Source: Kitasatospora purpeofusca (GTDB taxonomy: Bacteria; Actinomycetota; Actinomycetes; Streptomycetales; Streptomycetaceae). Taken from it: a DNA stretch of 64,000 nt. Positions 16,567 to 26,692 of the stretch are shown here, one piece after another (the stretch's first letter is position 1; every line of letters starts with the position of its first letter). Location of the stretch: NCBI RefSeq assembly GCF_000718025.1, contig NZ_JODS01000026.1:1-64000 (forward strand). The letters run 5' to 3'. The notes beneath the pieces are model-generated. The model did no database searches, was not told the DNA's origin, and saw nothing but the letters and a program-made list of their open reading frames with translations. Position numbers and translations under genes: made by a program.

Positions 16567-17079
16567 TCAGGGGATGTTGGCGGCGACCACGGGGGAGAGC
16601 GCGGCCACCACGTCCATCGGGTTGGCGAACGAGCCCTTGGGCACCGTGAGCTCCACGTAGGCCTTGCGCATCGTGGTGGTGTAGCGGTAGCCGCCGTCCC
16701 CCAGCTCCTGCGGCCACCAGGTCACGTCGTCGATCATCGGCGAGACGTCCAGGGCGGCCGGGCCGTTCAGGGCTTCCGGCCGGTCCACGCCGCAGCGCAG
16801 CACCGCCTTCGGCGAGCTGGCCCAGGCGGCCACGAACGGCGAGGCGGGGGTCGGGTCCTTGCGCGGGTGGCCGAACAGCTCCTGGGGGAGCGCCGCGGCG
16901 AGGGCCCGGCAGTAGCCGGCGGCCTTCGGGGCCGGGTCCGGTGTCTCGATCTTCTCGGGCTCGCTCCAGCTGCCGACCAGCACCACGACGGTGCAGGCGA
17001 GCGCGGTCGGCACCGCCAGCCACCGAACGGGGGCCGGCAGTGCCGCCAGGAAGCGGGGGGCGCGGAGTTCTCGGGTCAC
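16567..17079 (-). CDS. DUF3515 membrane-anchored protein
   Basis: The 170-residue protein has an N-terminal basic segment and one hydrophobic helix (about 18-37, LAVPTALACTVVVLVGSW). An extracytoplasmic domain follows with two Cys (AAGYCRAL, VLRCGVD) that could form a disulfide. This is the DUF3515 pattern found between ddl and thiL in Streptomyces; no function is known. GTG at 17079 starts it; it lies downstream of the AsnC-domain gene on the same strand with a gap of only 20 bases, so the two may be cotranscribed. Confidence 0.8.
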   Translation of the reverse strand: MTRELRAPRFLAALPAPVRWLAVPTALACTVVVLVGSWSEPEKIETPDPAPKAAGYCRALAAALPQELFGHPRKDPTPASPFVAAWASSPKAVLRCGVDRPEALNGPAALDVSPMIDDVTWWPQELGDGGYRYTTTMRKAYVELTVPKGSFANPMDVVAALSPVVAANIP

Positions 17080-17099
17080 CCGCCGATGGTATGCGGGTC

Positions 17100-17333
17100 C
17101 TACAGGTGGACCACAGGACAGGTCAGGGTGCGGGTGATGCCCTCGACCTGCTGGACCTTGGCGACGACGAGACGGCCGAGGTCGTCCACGGTGTCGGCCT
17201 CGGCCCGGACGATCACGTCGTACGGTCCGGTGACGTCCTCGGCCTGGAGGACGCCGGGGATCTTGGCGATGGACTCGGCGACGGCGCTGGCCTTGCCGAC
17301 CTCGGTCTGAATCAGGATGTAGGCCTGTACCAC
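17100..17333 (-). CDS. Stand-alone Lrp/AsnC ligand-binding (RAM) domain protein
   Basis: The 77-residue protein consists only of the alpha/beta RAM domain of Lrp/AsnC regulators, from MVQAYILIQTEVGK to LTCPVVHL, with the GPYDVIVRAEADTVDDLGRL ligand-cleft segment. There is no helix-turn-helix, so it cannot bind DNA alone; such proteins may bind small effectors or modulate full-length partners. ATG at 17333 has a GGAGGTCCCC-like ribosome site upstream on the minus strand. Confidence 0.88.
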   Translation of the reverse strand: MVQAYILIQTEVGKASAVAESIAKIPGVLQAEDVTGPYDVIVRAEADTVDDLGRLVVAKVQQVEGITRTLTCPVVHL

Positions 17334-17548
17334 GGGGACCTCCGGGCGGCTGGGTACGGGGATCGCGGCCGTGCGGGCCCGGTCGGGTGTCGGGTGGCGA
17401 CCGGGCTCACGGCAGACTGATCACCACGCTACCCCCCGGTGGGCCGGGGAGGGGAGACCTCTGCGCCTTCGGAGGGCGTACGCTGCGCGCGAGGCGGCGT
17501 GACCGCAGGACGTAGGCGCCCGACCGGGCGCGACCGGGAGGACGGCAG

Positions 17549-18514
17549 ATGCAGGGGACCGTGGGCGAGCTCGGCGAGTTCGGACTCATCAGGGAGCTGA
17601 CCGCCCGGGTGCCGCTCACCGACGCGGTCGACCTCGGCCCGGGCGACGACGCCGCCGTGGTGAAGGCCCCGGACGGCCGGGTGGTGGCGACCACCGATGT
17701 GCTGATCGAGAACCGGCACTTCCGCCGGGACTGGTCCACCGCGTACGACGTGGGCCGCAAGGCGGCCGCGCAGAACCTCGCCGACGTCGCCGCGATGGGC
17801 GCGGTGCCGACCGCGATCCTGCTCGGCCTGGTCGCGCCGGCGGACCTGCCGACCACCTGGGCCACCGAGCTGATGGACGGGCTGCGCGACGAGTGCCAGG
17901 TGGCCGGCGCGACGGTGGTCGGCGGCGACGTGGTGCGCGGGGACACCATCACGCTGGCCATCACGGCGCTCGGGGACCTTCAGGGGCGCGCGCCGGTGAC
18001 GCGCGCCGGTGCCCAGGTGGGCGACGTGGTCGCGGTCACCGGCTGGCTCGGCTGGTCGGCGGCGGGTCTGACGGTGCTGCAGCGGGGCTTCCGCTCGCCG
18101 CGGGCGTTCGTCGAGGCCCACCGCCGCCCCGAGCCGCCGTACCACGCGGGGCCGTCCGGCGCGGAGCTCGGCGCCACCGCGATGATCGACGTGAGCGACG
18201 GACTGGTCGCCGACCTCGGGCACGTGGCGCTGGCGAGCGGGGTGGACATCGACCTGCGGGCGGCCGACTTCGACGTGCCCGCGCAGATGGCGGACATCGG
18301 CCAGGCGGTCGGGGTCGACCCGATGGTGTGGGTGCTGTCCGGGGGAGAGGACCACGCGATCGTGGCGACCTTCCCGCGCGGGGTCCAACTGCCCGCCCGC
18401 TGGCGGGTGGTGGGCGAGGTCGTCGGCCGCTCGCGGGCGGCCAGGGGCGGCCGGGTGACGGTGGACGGCGAGGCCTGGGACCGGGTCGGCGGCTGGGACC
18501 ACTTCTCGGAGTGA
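17549..18514 (+). CDS. thiL: Thiamine-monophosphate kinase
   Basis: ThiL phosphorylates thiamine monophosphate to the active diphosphate. The 321-residue PurM-like protein has the Mg/ATP-binding LGPGDDAAVV near the N-terminus, TTDVLIENRHF, QNLADVAAMGA, and SDGLVADLGHVA in the second half, then LSGGEDHAIVAT. ATG at 17549 follows a GGGAGG site. thiD, another thiamine gene, lies downstream, but a phosphofructokinase gene stands between them. Confidence 0.95.
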   Translation: MQGTVGELGEFGLIRELTARVPLTDAVDLGPGDDAAVVKAPDGRVVATTDVLIENRHFRRDWSTAYDVGRKAAAQNLADVAAMGAVPTAILLGLVAPADLPTTWATELMDGLRDECQVAGATVVGGDVVRGDTITLAITALGDLQGRAPVTRAGAQVGDVVAVTGWLGWSAAGLTVLQRGFRSPRAFVEAHRRPEPPYHAGPSGAELGATAMIDVSDGLVADLGHVALASGVDIDLRAADFDVPAQMADIGQAVGVDPMVWVLSGGEDHAIVATFPRGVQLPARWRVVGEVVGRSRAARGGRVTVDGEAWDRVGGWDHFSE

Positions 18515-18638
18515 CCGGCCCGGTGCCGGGGGAGCGGCAACGGTGCGGCGGGGGACGGTGGTTGACGCCCGGCCGGGGCGGTGGCGGGGCGGTGGCGGGG
18601 CGGTGGCGGTGCGGTGCGGGCCGGGCGAGGTGCGCGGC

Positions 18639-18703
18639 GGGGGCGTACGACGGGGGCGTACGACGGGGGCGTACGACGGGGGCGTGCGACGGGGGCGTGC
18701 GAC
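18639..18703 (+). repeat. Five tandem 13-bp repeats
   Basis: The unit GGGGGCGTACGAC occurs three times and its GGGGGCGTGCGAC variant twice, head to tail, each exactly 13 bases. It is noncoding and upstream of the pfkA promoter. Repeat number may vary between strains. Confidence 0.85.
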
Positions 18704-18787
18704 GCTCCCGGGCGCTCGTACGAACCGGTCCCCGGCGGGGTGTGCGCATAGGCTTGGCCCACAGCCCGGCCACCCGTCCTCGACAGG

Positions 18788-18818
18788 AGTGGTCTGGACC
18801 ACTGTGGTCTGAACCACT
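18788..18818 (+). promoter_or_regulatory. Two abutting DasR-like (dre) operators before pfkA
   Basis: AGTGGTCTGGACCACT (18788-18803) and TGTGGTCTGAACCACT (18803-18818) share one base. They match the DasR-responsive element as I recall it, ACTGGTCTAGACCACT, at 14 and 12 of 16 positions. They lie about 30-60 bases after the predicted -10 and 21 bases before the ATG, a place suited to repression by roadblock. DasR is the GntR-family regulator that responds to aminosugar phosphates in Streptomyces; another GntR protein could bind instead. Confidence 0.65.
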
Positions 18819-18839
18819 TGGAGCGGGAGAGCCACCGGC

Positions 18840-19865
<1,026 letters not shown>

Positions 19866-19870
19866 CCGCG

Positions 19871-19876
19871 TAGGTT
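19871..19876 (+). promoter_or_regulatory. -10 box for leaderless thiD
   Basis: TAGGTT ends seven bases before the thiD ATG, so transcription would start at or next to the start codon. It is one of several such boxes in the window. Confidence 0.5.
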
Positions 19877-19883
19877 GGGGGCC

Positions 19884-20681
<798 letters not shown>

Positions 20682-20683
20682 GT

Positions 20684-20713
20684 CCCGTCCTCGAACCCGC
20701 GCCCGCGGGGCGG
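20684..20713. repeat. Dispersed 30-bp repeat, copy 2
   Basis: It matches 12428-12457 at 28 of 30 bases, differing only at two adjacent positions. It begins two bases after the thiD stop codon. Confidence 0.6.
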
Positions 20714-20737
20714 ACGGAGCCCGTCCCCGGACATGCC

Positions 20738-20765
20738 TGTGGGCGGGCCCGAAGGCCCGCCCACA
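20738..20765. terminator. Bidirectional terminator between thiD and rpmB
   Basis: TGTGGGCGGGCC (20738-20749) pairs perfectly with GGCCCGCCCACA (20754-20765) around CGAA. It lies between two converging genes. Confidence 0.8.
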
Positions 20766-20853
20766 TCAGGTCGGTCGGATACCGGAACAACAGAAAGCCG
20801 GTTCACCCGAGGATGAACCGACTCACTGGAGGACCGGCATACCGGTCTGCGCG

Positions 20854-21039
20854 TCAGCGCGAGACCTTACCGGCCTTGATGCACGAGGTGCAGACGTTGA
20901 GCCGCTTCGGCGTCCGCCCAACCACAGCGCGCACCGTCTGGATGTTGGGGTTCCAGCGACGGGGGGTACGGCGGTGCGAGTGGGAGATGCTGTTGCCGAA
21001 GCCCGGCCCCTTGCCGCAGACGTCGCAGTTGGCAGCCAC
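20854..21039 (-). CDS. rpmB: 50S ribosomal protein L28 (zinc-binding form)
   Basis: L28 (61 residues) is a large-subunit protein. The sequence starts MAANCDVCGKGPGFGN and contains the Arg-rich SHSHRRTPRRWNPN and a C-terminal CTSC. Two CxxC pairs make this the zinc-containing (C+) form. GTG at 21039 is chosen because L28 proteins begin at MAA and a GGAG ribosome site lies about 8 bases upstream; an earlier GTG would add only three residues. It is divergent from the DAK2 gene. Confidence 0.95.
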   Translation of the reverse strand: MAANCDVCGKGPGFGNSISHSHRRTPRRWNPNIQTVRAVVGRTPKRLNVCTSCIKAGKVSR

Positions 21040-21132
21040 AGGAGTCACTCCAAGACTTCAGAATCATTTACGTGAGACAACCCCGCCGGACCAGCGGAGC
21101 ACTCACGTGAACCGAACCGGGCCAAGGGGAGA

Positions 21133-21151
21133 GCCTGGAACTGTTCCAGGC
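21133..21151. promoter_or_regulatory. 19-bp palindrome in the rpmB/DAK2 divergent region
   Basis: GCCTGGAA (21133-21140) and TTCCAGGC (21144-21151) form a perfect inverted repeat around CTG. It lies about 95 bp before rpmB and 175 bp before the divergent gene. It could be an operator or the start of the rpmB leader RNA. Confidence 0.5.
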
Positions 21152-21324
21152 AACCGGAAGAGCATACAACGCTTGCTTCCGTTCGACGAAACTACCATGA
21201 CCAGCGGGGTGATCGCTCCGGCCGCCGTGTCCGCCGCCGCCGTCCGGGCCCCGATAACCTGCCCGTACCACCCCTCGCCGTTCACCCTCAGGCCATCACG
21301 GCGTCCCACTCCGGAGGAGACCTG

Positions 21325-22956
21325 GTGCTGCACACGCTCGACGCCCCGGCCGTGCGCAGCTGGTGCCAACTGGCGCTGCGGGCGCTCGGCCAGGCCCGCG
21401 AGGAGATCGACGCACTCAACGTCTACCCCGTCCCGGACGGCGACACCGGCACCAATCTGTACCTGACCGTGGAGTCGGCCGCCGCGGCCGTCGAGAGCCG
21501 CTTCGCCGACCCGGGCCCCGGTCCGGCGCCCGGCCTGGCCGAGACCGTCCGGGCGATGGCCCGAGGCGCGCTCGTCGGAGCCCGCGGCAACTCCGGGGTG
21601 ATCCTCGCCCAGTGGCTGCGCGGCGCCGCCGAGACCCTCGCCGGGGGCGGCGACGCCGACCGGCTGCGGGCCGCCCTCCAGCGGGCCGCCGACTCCGCCT
21701 ACCAGGCGGTCGCCGAACCGGTCGAGGGCACCCTGCTGACCGTCGCCCGGATCGCCGCCGGGGAGGCCGCACGGGCCGGCGGCGGCCTCGGCCAGGTCGC
21801 CGAGGCCGCCCACCGGGCCGCCAGGGAGGCCCTGCGGCACACCCCCGAGCAGCTCCCCGTGCTGGCCGAGAACGGCGTGGTGGACGCCGGCGGCCGGGGC
21901 CTGGTCGCCGTCCTCGGGGCGCTCGCCGACGCGGTCGCCGGCCACCAGCCGATGGGCCCGGTCGCGCTGCGCGACGACCTCCGGCCGGTGGAGAGCTGCC
22001 GGCTCCATGTGCGCCCGCCCGGGCCCGGCCACCCCGCCTTCGAGGTGATCTACCTGCTGGACGCGCCCGACGAGGCGCTGCCCGCGCTGCGCGAACGCCT
22101 CGCCGGGCTGGGGGACTCGCTGGTGGTCGGCGGCGGCGACGGCCTGTGGAACGTGCACGTCCACGTCGACGACGCGGGCGCCGCCGTCGAGGCCGGGCTC
22201 GGGGCCGGGCGCCCGCACCAGATCCGGATCACCCATTTCGCCGAGGCCGCCGCCCGCTCCGGCGCCGCCGCCGGCCGGGGCGAGCCCGAGTGGCGGGCCC
22301 GCGCGGTGCTCTCGGTGGTCTCCGGCGCGGGCCTCGCCGAACTCTGCGAACAGGCCGGCGCGGTCGTGCTGCACGCCGAGCCCGGCCGCCCGCCGGCCAG
22401 CGCCGAGCTCACCGCCGCCGTGCGCCGGGCCGCCGCCCGCGAGGTGGTGCTGCTGCTCAACGACCCCGAGCTGCGGGCCGCCGCCGGGGCCGCCGCCGAC
22501 CAGCTGCGCGAGGAGGGGGTGCGGATCGCCGTGCTGCCCACCCGTTCGCCGGTCCAGGGGCTGGCCGCGCTCGCGGTGCACGAGACCGGCCGGCGCTTCG
22601 ACGAGGACGTGGTCGCGATGACCTCGGCGGCCGGCGCCACCCGGTACGCCGAACTGGCCGTCGCCGAGGGCGAGTCCTGGACCATGGCCGGGGTCTGCCA
22701 GGCCGGCGACGTGCTGGGGCTGATCGACGGGGACGTCGCGGTGATCGGCACCGGGCTGGCCGAGGTCGGGGCGAGCGTGCTGGACCGGATGCTCGGCGGC
22801 GGCGGCGAACTGGTCACCCTGATCCTCGGCGAGGGCGCCCCCGAGCGCCTCGCCGAACAGCTGGCCGCCCACGCCCGGCACAGCCGCCCGGAGGTGGACG
22901 CGGTGGTCTTCCACGGCGGCCAGGAGTCGGCGCCGCTGCTCATCGGCGTCGAGTGA
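21325..22956 (+). CDS. DAK2/DhaL-domain protein (YloV/FakA-like kinase)
   Basis: The 543-residue protein starts with a DhaL domain (about 5-200) holding the nucleotide/Mg-binding NVYPVPDGDTGTNL and ARGNSGVILAQWLRG motifs. The remaining alpha/beta region resembles the C-terminal part of YloV/FakA proteins, which phosphorylate fatty acids bound to a FakB partner. No FakB is visible here, and the true substrate is unknown. GTG at 21325 follows GGAGGAGA. It lies 52 bases ahead of recG, a common actinobacterial and firmicute pairing. Confidence 0.9.
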   Translation: MLHTLDAPAVRSWCQLALRALGQAREEIDALNVYPVPDGDTGTNLYLTVESAAAAVESRFADPGPGPAPGLAETVRAMARGALVGARGNSGVILAQWLRGAAETLAGGGDADRLRAALQRAADSAYQAVAEPVEGTLLTVARIAAGEAARAGGGLGQVAEAAHRAAREALRHTPEQLPVLAENGVVDAGGRGLVAVLGALADAVAGHQPMGPVALRDDLRPVESCRLHVRPPGPGHPAFEVIYLLDAPDEALPALRERLAGLGDSLVVGGGDGLWNVHVHVDDAGAAVEAGLGAGRPHQIRITHFAEAAARSGAAAGRGEPEWRARAVLSVVSGAGLAELCEQAGAVVLHAEPGRPPASAELTAAVRRAAAREVVLLLNDPELRAAAGAAADQLREEGVRIAVLPTRSPVQGLAALAVHETGRRFDEDVVAMTSAAGATRYAELAVAEGESWTMAGVCQAGDVLGLIDGDVAVIGTGLAEVGASVLDRMLGGGGELVTLILGEGAPERLAEQLAAHARHSRPEVDAVVFHGGQESAPLLIGVE

Positions 22957-23008
22957 CCGGGCGGTGTGCGGGCCGCACTGTCGGTCCGGTGGTGTAGACA
23001 GGGGCCTG

Positions 23009-25243
23009 ATGGGCGCTCTCGATGAACCACTGACCAAGCTCGTCGGCGACCGGACCGCCAAGGTGCTCGCCGACAGTCTCAAGCTGCGCACGGTCGGGGA
23101 CCTGCTGCACCACTATCCGCGCCGCTACGTCGAGCGGGGCCAGCTCACCAGCCTGGACGAGCTGGAGGTCGACGAGCACGTCACCGTGCTGGCGCGGATC
23201 GACAAGGTCACCCTGATCCCGTTCCGCGGCCGCAAGGGCGACCGGCTGGAGGTGGTGGTCACCGACGGCCGCAGCCGCCTCACCCTGGTCTTCTTCAACC
23301 AGGGCTGGCGGCAGAAGGAGCTGCGGCCGGGCACCCAGGGCCTGTTCGCGGGCAAGGTCGGGGTGTTCAACCGGGCCCGCCAGCTGGCCTCCCCGGACTA
23401 CCAGCTGCTCGACGAGACGGACGGCGACGGCGCCGCCGCCCGGTTCGCCGGCCGGCTGATCCCGGTCTACCCGGCCAGCGCCCAGATGCCCAGCTGGAAG
23501 CTCGCGCTCTGCGTGGAGACGGCGCTCACCAAGCACGTGTCCGACGTCGGCGAGCCGCTGCCCGCCGAACTCCGCGACCGGCACGGCCTGATCGCGCTGC
23601 CCGAGGCGCTCGAACTGATCCACCGCCCGCGCAGCCAGGCCGACCGCGAGCGCGCCCAGGACCGGCTCCGCTGGGACGAGGCCTTCGTCCTCCAGGTCGC
23701 CCTCGCCCGGCGCCGGGCCGCCGACTCCGCCCTGCCCGCCAAGCCCCGCGCGGCCCGCCCCGGCGGCCTGCTGGACGCCTTCGACGCCCGGCTGCCGTTC
23801 ACCCTCACCGAGGGCCAGCAGAAGGTCTCCGCCGAGATCGCCGCCGACCTGGCGACCGAGCACCCCATGCACCGCCTGCTCCAGGGCGAGGTCGGCTCCG
23901 GGAAGACCCTCGTGGCGCTGCGGGCCATGCTGGCCGTGGTCGACGCGGGCGGGCAGGCGGTGCTGCTCGCGCCCACCGAGGTGCTGGCCCAGCAGCACCA
24001 CCGGTCGATCGTCGAGATGATGGGCGACCTCGCCGAGGGCGGTCTGCTCGGCGGCTCCGACCTGGGCACCCGGGTGGCGCTGCTCACCGGGTCGATGGGC
24101 GTGCCGGCCCGGCGGCAGGCGCTGCTCGACATGGCCTGCGGGGACGCCGGCATCGCGATCGGCACCCATGCCCTGATCGAGGACAAGGTGCAGTTCCAGG
24201 ACCTCGGCCTGGTCGTGGTCGACGAGCAGCACCGGTTCGGCGTCGAGCAGCGGGACGCGCTGCGGGCCAAGGGCGAGCAGCCGCCGCACCTGCTGGTGAT
24301 GACGGCCACCCCGATCCCGCGCACGGTCGCGATGACCGTCTTCGGGGACTTGGAGACCTCGGTCCTGGACCAGCTGCCGGCCGGGCGCTCGCCCATCTCC
24401 ACCCATGTGGTGCCGGCCGTGGAGAAGCCCAACTTCCTGACCCGGGCCTGGGAGCGGGTGCGCGAGGAGGTGGCCAAGGGCCACCAGGCGTACGTGGTCT
24501 GCCCGCGGATCGGCGACGAGGAGCCGGAGCCGGCCAAGGGCGCGAAGCGCAGGCGGCGTCCGGCGGAGGACTTGGAGGAACTGCTCGACGACGCGCCGGA
24601 CGAGGGCGCGGCGGCCGACGGCGACCGGCGGCCCCCGCTGTCCGTGGTGGAGACCACCGCGAAGCTGGTGGCGGGCCCGCTGGCCGGGCTGCGGGTGGAG
24701 ATCCTGCACGGCCGCCTGGCGCCGGAGGCCAAGGACGAGGTGATGCGCCGGTTCGCCGCCGGCGAGGTGGACGTCCTGGTCGCCACCACGGTGATCGAGG
24801 TCGGGGTGAACGTGCCGAACTCCACCGCGATGGTGATCATGGACGCGGACCGGTTCGGCGTCTCCCAGCTGCACCAGCTGCGCGGCCGGGTCGGGCGGGG
24901 CTCCGCCCCCGGGCTCTGCCTGCTGGTCACCGACATGCCGGCGGCCAGTCCCGCCCGGGCCCGGCTGGACGCGGTGGCGGAGACCCTGGACGGCTTCCGG
25001 TTGTCCCGGATCGACCTCGAGCAGCGCCGCGAGGGCGATGTGCTGGGCCAGGCGCAGTCCGGGGTGAAGTCCTCGCTCAAGGTGCTCTCGGTGCTGGAGG
25101 ACGAGGAGGTCATCGTGACCGCCCGGGCCGAGGCCACCCGGCTGGTCGCCGAGGACCCGGAACTCACCGAGCATCCGGACCTGCGCACGGCCCTGGCCAG
25201 CCTGCTGGACGAGGACCGCGCGGCCTACATGGAGAAGGGCTGA
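23009..25243 (+). CDS. recG: ATP-dependent DNA helicase RecG
   Basis: RecG remodels stalled forks and Holliday junctions. The 744-residue protein has an N-terminal wedge/OB domain (about 60-160), then helicase motifs I (GEVGSGKTLVALRA), Ia (LAPTEVLAQQH), II as DEQHRFG, III (MTATPIPRT), V (VATTVIEVGVNVPNS) and VI (QLRGRVGRG). An unusual acidic/basic insert (about 510-550, KGAKRRRRPAEDLEELLDD) interrupts the second RecA-like domain and may be a disordered loop. ATG at 23009 begins right after the DAK2 gene. Confidence 0.96.
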   Translation: MGALDEPLTKLVGDRTAKVLADSLKLRTVGDLLHHYPRRYVERGQLTSLDELEVDEHVTVLARIDKVTLIPFRGRKGDRLEVVVTDGRSRLTLVFFNQGWRQKELRPGTQGLFAGKVGVFNRARQLASPDYQLLDETDGDGAAARFAGRLIPVYPASAQMPSWKLALCVETALTKHVSDVGEPLPAELRDRHGLIALPEALELIHRPRSQADRERAQDRLRWDEAFVLQVALARRRAADSALPAKPRAARPGGLLDAFDARLPFTLTEGQQKVSAEIAADLATEHPMHRLLQGEVGSGKTLVALRAMLAVVDAGGQAVLLAPTEVLAQQHHRSIVEMMGDLAEGGLLGGSDLGTRVALLTGSMGVPARRQALLDMACGDAGIAIGTHALIEDKVQFQDLGLVVVDEQHRFGVEQRDALRAKGEQPPHLLVMTATPIPRTVAMTVFGDLETSVLDQLPAGRSPISTHVVPAVEKPNFLTRAWERVREEVAKGHQAYVVCPRIGDEEPEPAKGAKRRRRPAEDLEELLDDAPDEGAAADGDRRPPLSVVETTAKLVAGPLAGLRVEILHGRLAPEAKDEVMRRFAAGEVDVLVATTVIEVGVNVPNSTAMVIMDADRFGVSQLHQLRGRVGRGSAPGLCLLVTDMPAASPARARLDAVAETLDGFRLSRIDLEQRREGDVLGQAQSGVKSSLKVLSVLEDEEVIVTARAEATRLVAEDPELTEHPDLRTALASLLDEDRAAYMEKG

Positions 25244-25362
25244 CGGGCACGGGCAGGGCCGGCCGGGCCATCCGCCGGACCTGCCCGCCGGACCTGCCCG
25301 CCGGGCCCTCGGCCGGGCCCGATTGTCAGACCCCCGGGAGAGAATGAAGGTGTTCGGGACGC

Positions 25363-25399
25363 ACCCCCAAGGTGCGTTCCCGGCACGACACTTGGGGGT
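25363..25399 (+). promoter_or_regulatory. Hairpin that can mask the ribosome site of the gene at 25407
   Basis: ACCCCCAAG (25363-25371) is exactly complementary to CTTGGGGGT (25391-25399), and inner GTGC/GCAC pairs (25372-25375 with 25383-25386) can extend the stem. The right arm contains the only G-rich Shine-Dalgarno candidate, 8-13 bases before the ATG. If transcribed, this fold would hide the ribosome site, so a translational switch is possible. Confidence 0.55.
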
Positions 25400-25406
25400 T
25401 TAGCCA

Positions 25407-25940
25407 ATGGCATTCCGTCATCTCAACGAGCTCCCGCTGGGCGACAAGGTCTTCCGGATCGAACTCGCCAGCGACGACGACCGCGAGGTCACCCTCACCC
25501 TGGCCGGCTGGCGCGAGGGGGCCGCCGCCACCCCGCTCGCCTCCGGCAAGCTGCGGCTCCCGGTCGAGGACGTCGCCTCGCTGCGGATCGCCCTCAACCG
25601 CGCGCTCCGGGCCCTGGCGATCGTCGCCGACGTCTCCGAGCCGATCCCCGACCGCGACGTGCTGCGCGAGCTCTACCCCGGCCACGGCGCCCCCTGGGTG
25701 CCGCAGCACGAGGAGGAGCTGGTCCGGCGCTTCCACGAGAGCGAGACGGTCGCCCGGATCGCCGCCCGCTTCGGCCGCACGCCCGACTCCGTCCGCACCA
25801 AGCTCCGCGAGCTCGGCCACGACCCGCGCCGTCCCGAGTACTGCCCGCCCGACGGCTGCCTGTCCTGGTCCCGCTACGCCTCGCCCTCGCTGCTCGGCGC
25901 GGCGGCCCCGGACCGGGCGGCGGGCTCCGAGGCGAGCTGA
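25407..25940 (+). CDS. Conserved actinobacterial protein with C-terminal HTH-like region
   Basis: The 177-residue protein has a beta-rich N-terminal half (MAFRHLNELPLGDKVFRIEL to about 75) and a C-terminal helical segment, ELVRRFHESETVARIAARFG followed by RTPDSVRTKLRELGHDP, that resembles a helix-turn-helix of the sigma-region/SANT kind. Two Cys lie in YCPPDGCLSW. I do not know a function; DNA binding is inferred only from the HTH-like pattern. Its start is preceded by a stem that can sequester the ribosome site. Confidence 0.75.
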   Translation: MAFRHLNELPLGDKVFRIELASDDDREVTLTLAGWREGAAATPLASGKLRLPVEDVASLRIALNRALRALAIVADVSEPIPDRDVLRELYPGHGAPWVPQHEEELVRRFHESETVARIAARFGRTPDSVRTKLRELGHDPRRPEYCPPDGCLSWSRYASPSLLGAAAPDRAAGSEAS

Positions 25941-26055
25941 CCCGACCGGGGGGTGGCACCGGAGGGGCGTCCCGTGCGGGCGCCCCTTCGGCGTGAGCGG
26001 AGGGCGGTGATCGGGATAGCGTGGTCGGGCAGCGACGAAAGGACCCTCCACCACC

Positions 26056-26640
26056 ATGACCCGCGTGATCGCCGGGGCGGCCGGCGGCCGCCGACTGGCC
26101 GTACCGCCCGGTCGGGGCACCCGACCGACCTCCGACAAGGCCCGCGAGGCGATGTTCTCCACTCTGGAGGCGCTGCGCGGCACCCTGCACGGCGCCCGGA
26201 TGCTGGACCTGTTCGGCGGATCGGGCGCGGTCGGCCTGGAGGCGCTCTCGCGCGGGGCGGCACACGTACTGCTGGTCGAGGCGGACGCCCAGGCGGCCCG
26301 GGTGATCCGGGAGAACGTCCGGACGGTCGGCCTGCCGGGTGCGCTGGTGCAGGCGGCCAGGGCCGAGAAGGTCGTCGCCGGGCCGGCCCCGGAGGAGCCC
26401 TACGACCTGGTCTTCCTCGACCCGCCGTACGTGGTGACCGACGACGAGGTCCGGGAGATGCTGATCACACTGTCGGCCGGGGGCTGGCTCGCGGAGGACG
26501 TACTCGTCACCGTGGAGCGCAGCACCCGCGGTGGTGCGTTCGGCTGGCCGGAGGGCTTCGAGGAGCTGCGCTCCCGTCGCTACGGCGAGGGCACGCTCTG
26601 GTACGGTCGCGCCGCCGACGAGCCCCGCGACCACCCCTAA
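26056..26640 (+). CDS. rsmD: 16S rRNA (guanine(966)-N2)-methyltransferase RsmD
   Basis: RsmD methylates G966 of 16S rRNA. The 194-residue Rossmann methyltransferase begins MTRVIAGAAGGRRLAVPPGR, has the cofactor motif MLDLFGGSGAVGLEALSRGA and the catalytic FLDPPYVV (the N/DPPY motif of N-methyltransferases). A TAGCGT -10-like box lies about 35 bases upstream of the ATG. coaD follows after 52 bases, the usual rsmD-coaD pairing. Confidence 0.95.
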   Translation: MTRVIAGAAGGRRLAVPPGRGTRPTSDKAREAMFSTLEALRGTLHGARMLDLFGGSGAVGLEALSRGAAHVLLVEADAQAARVIRENVRTVGLPGALVQAARAEKVVAGPAPEEPYDLVFLDPPYVVTDDEVREMLITLSAGGWLAEDVLVTVERSTRGGAFGWPEGFEELRSRRYGEGTLWYGRAADEPRDHP

Positions 26641-26692
26641 CGGGCCCGGGGCCCGCAGCAATCACGTCACCCCACGAGGGAGCACACACGCC

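Larger units (their letters stand above)
18515..18839 (+). promoter_or_regulatory. thiL-pfkA intergenic region: short tandem repeats, promoter and operators
   Basis: The 325-bp gap holds three copies of an 11-mer GGGGCGGTGGC (18575-18607) and five copies of a 13-mer GGGGGCGT(A/G)CGAC (18639-18703). A TAGGCT -10-like box (18749-18754) follows, then two DasR-like palindromes just before pfkA. No gene is apparent in it. Confidence 0.65.
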
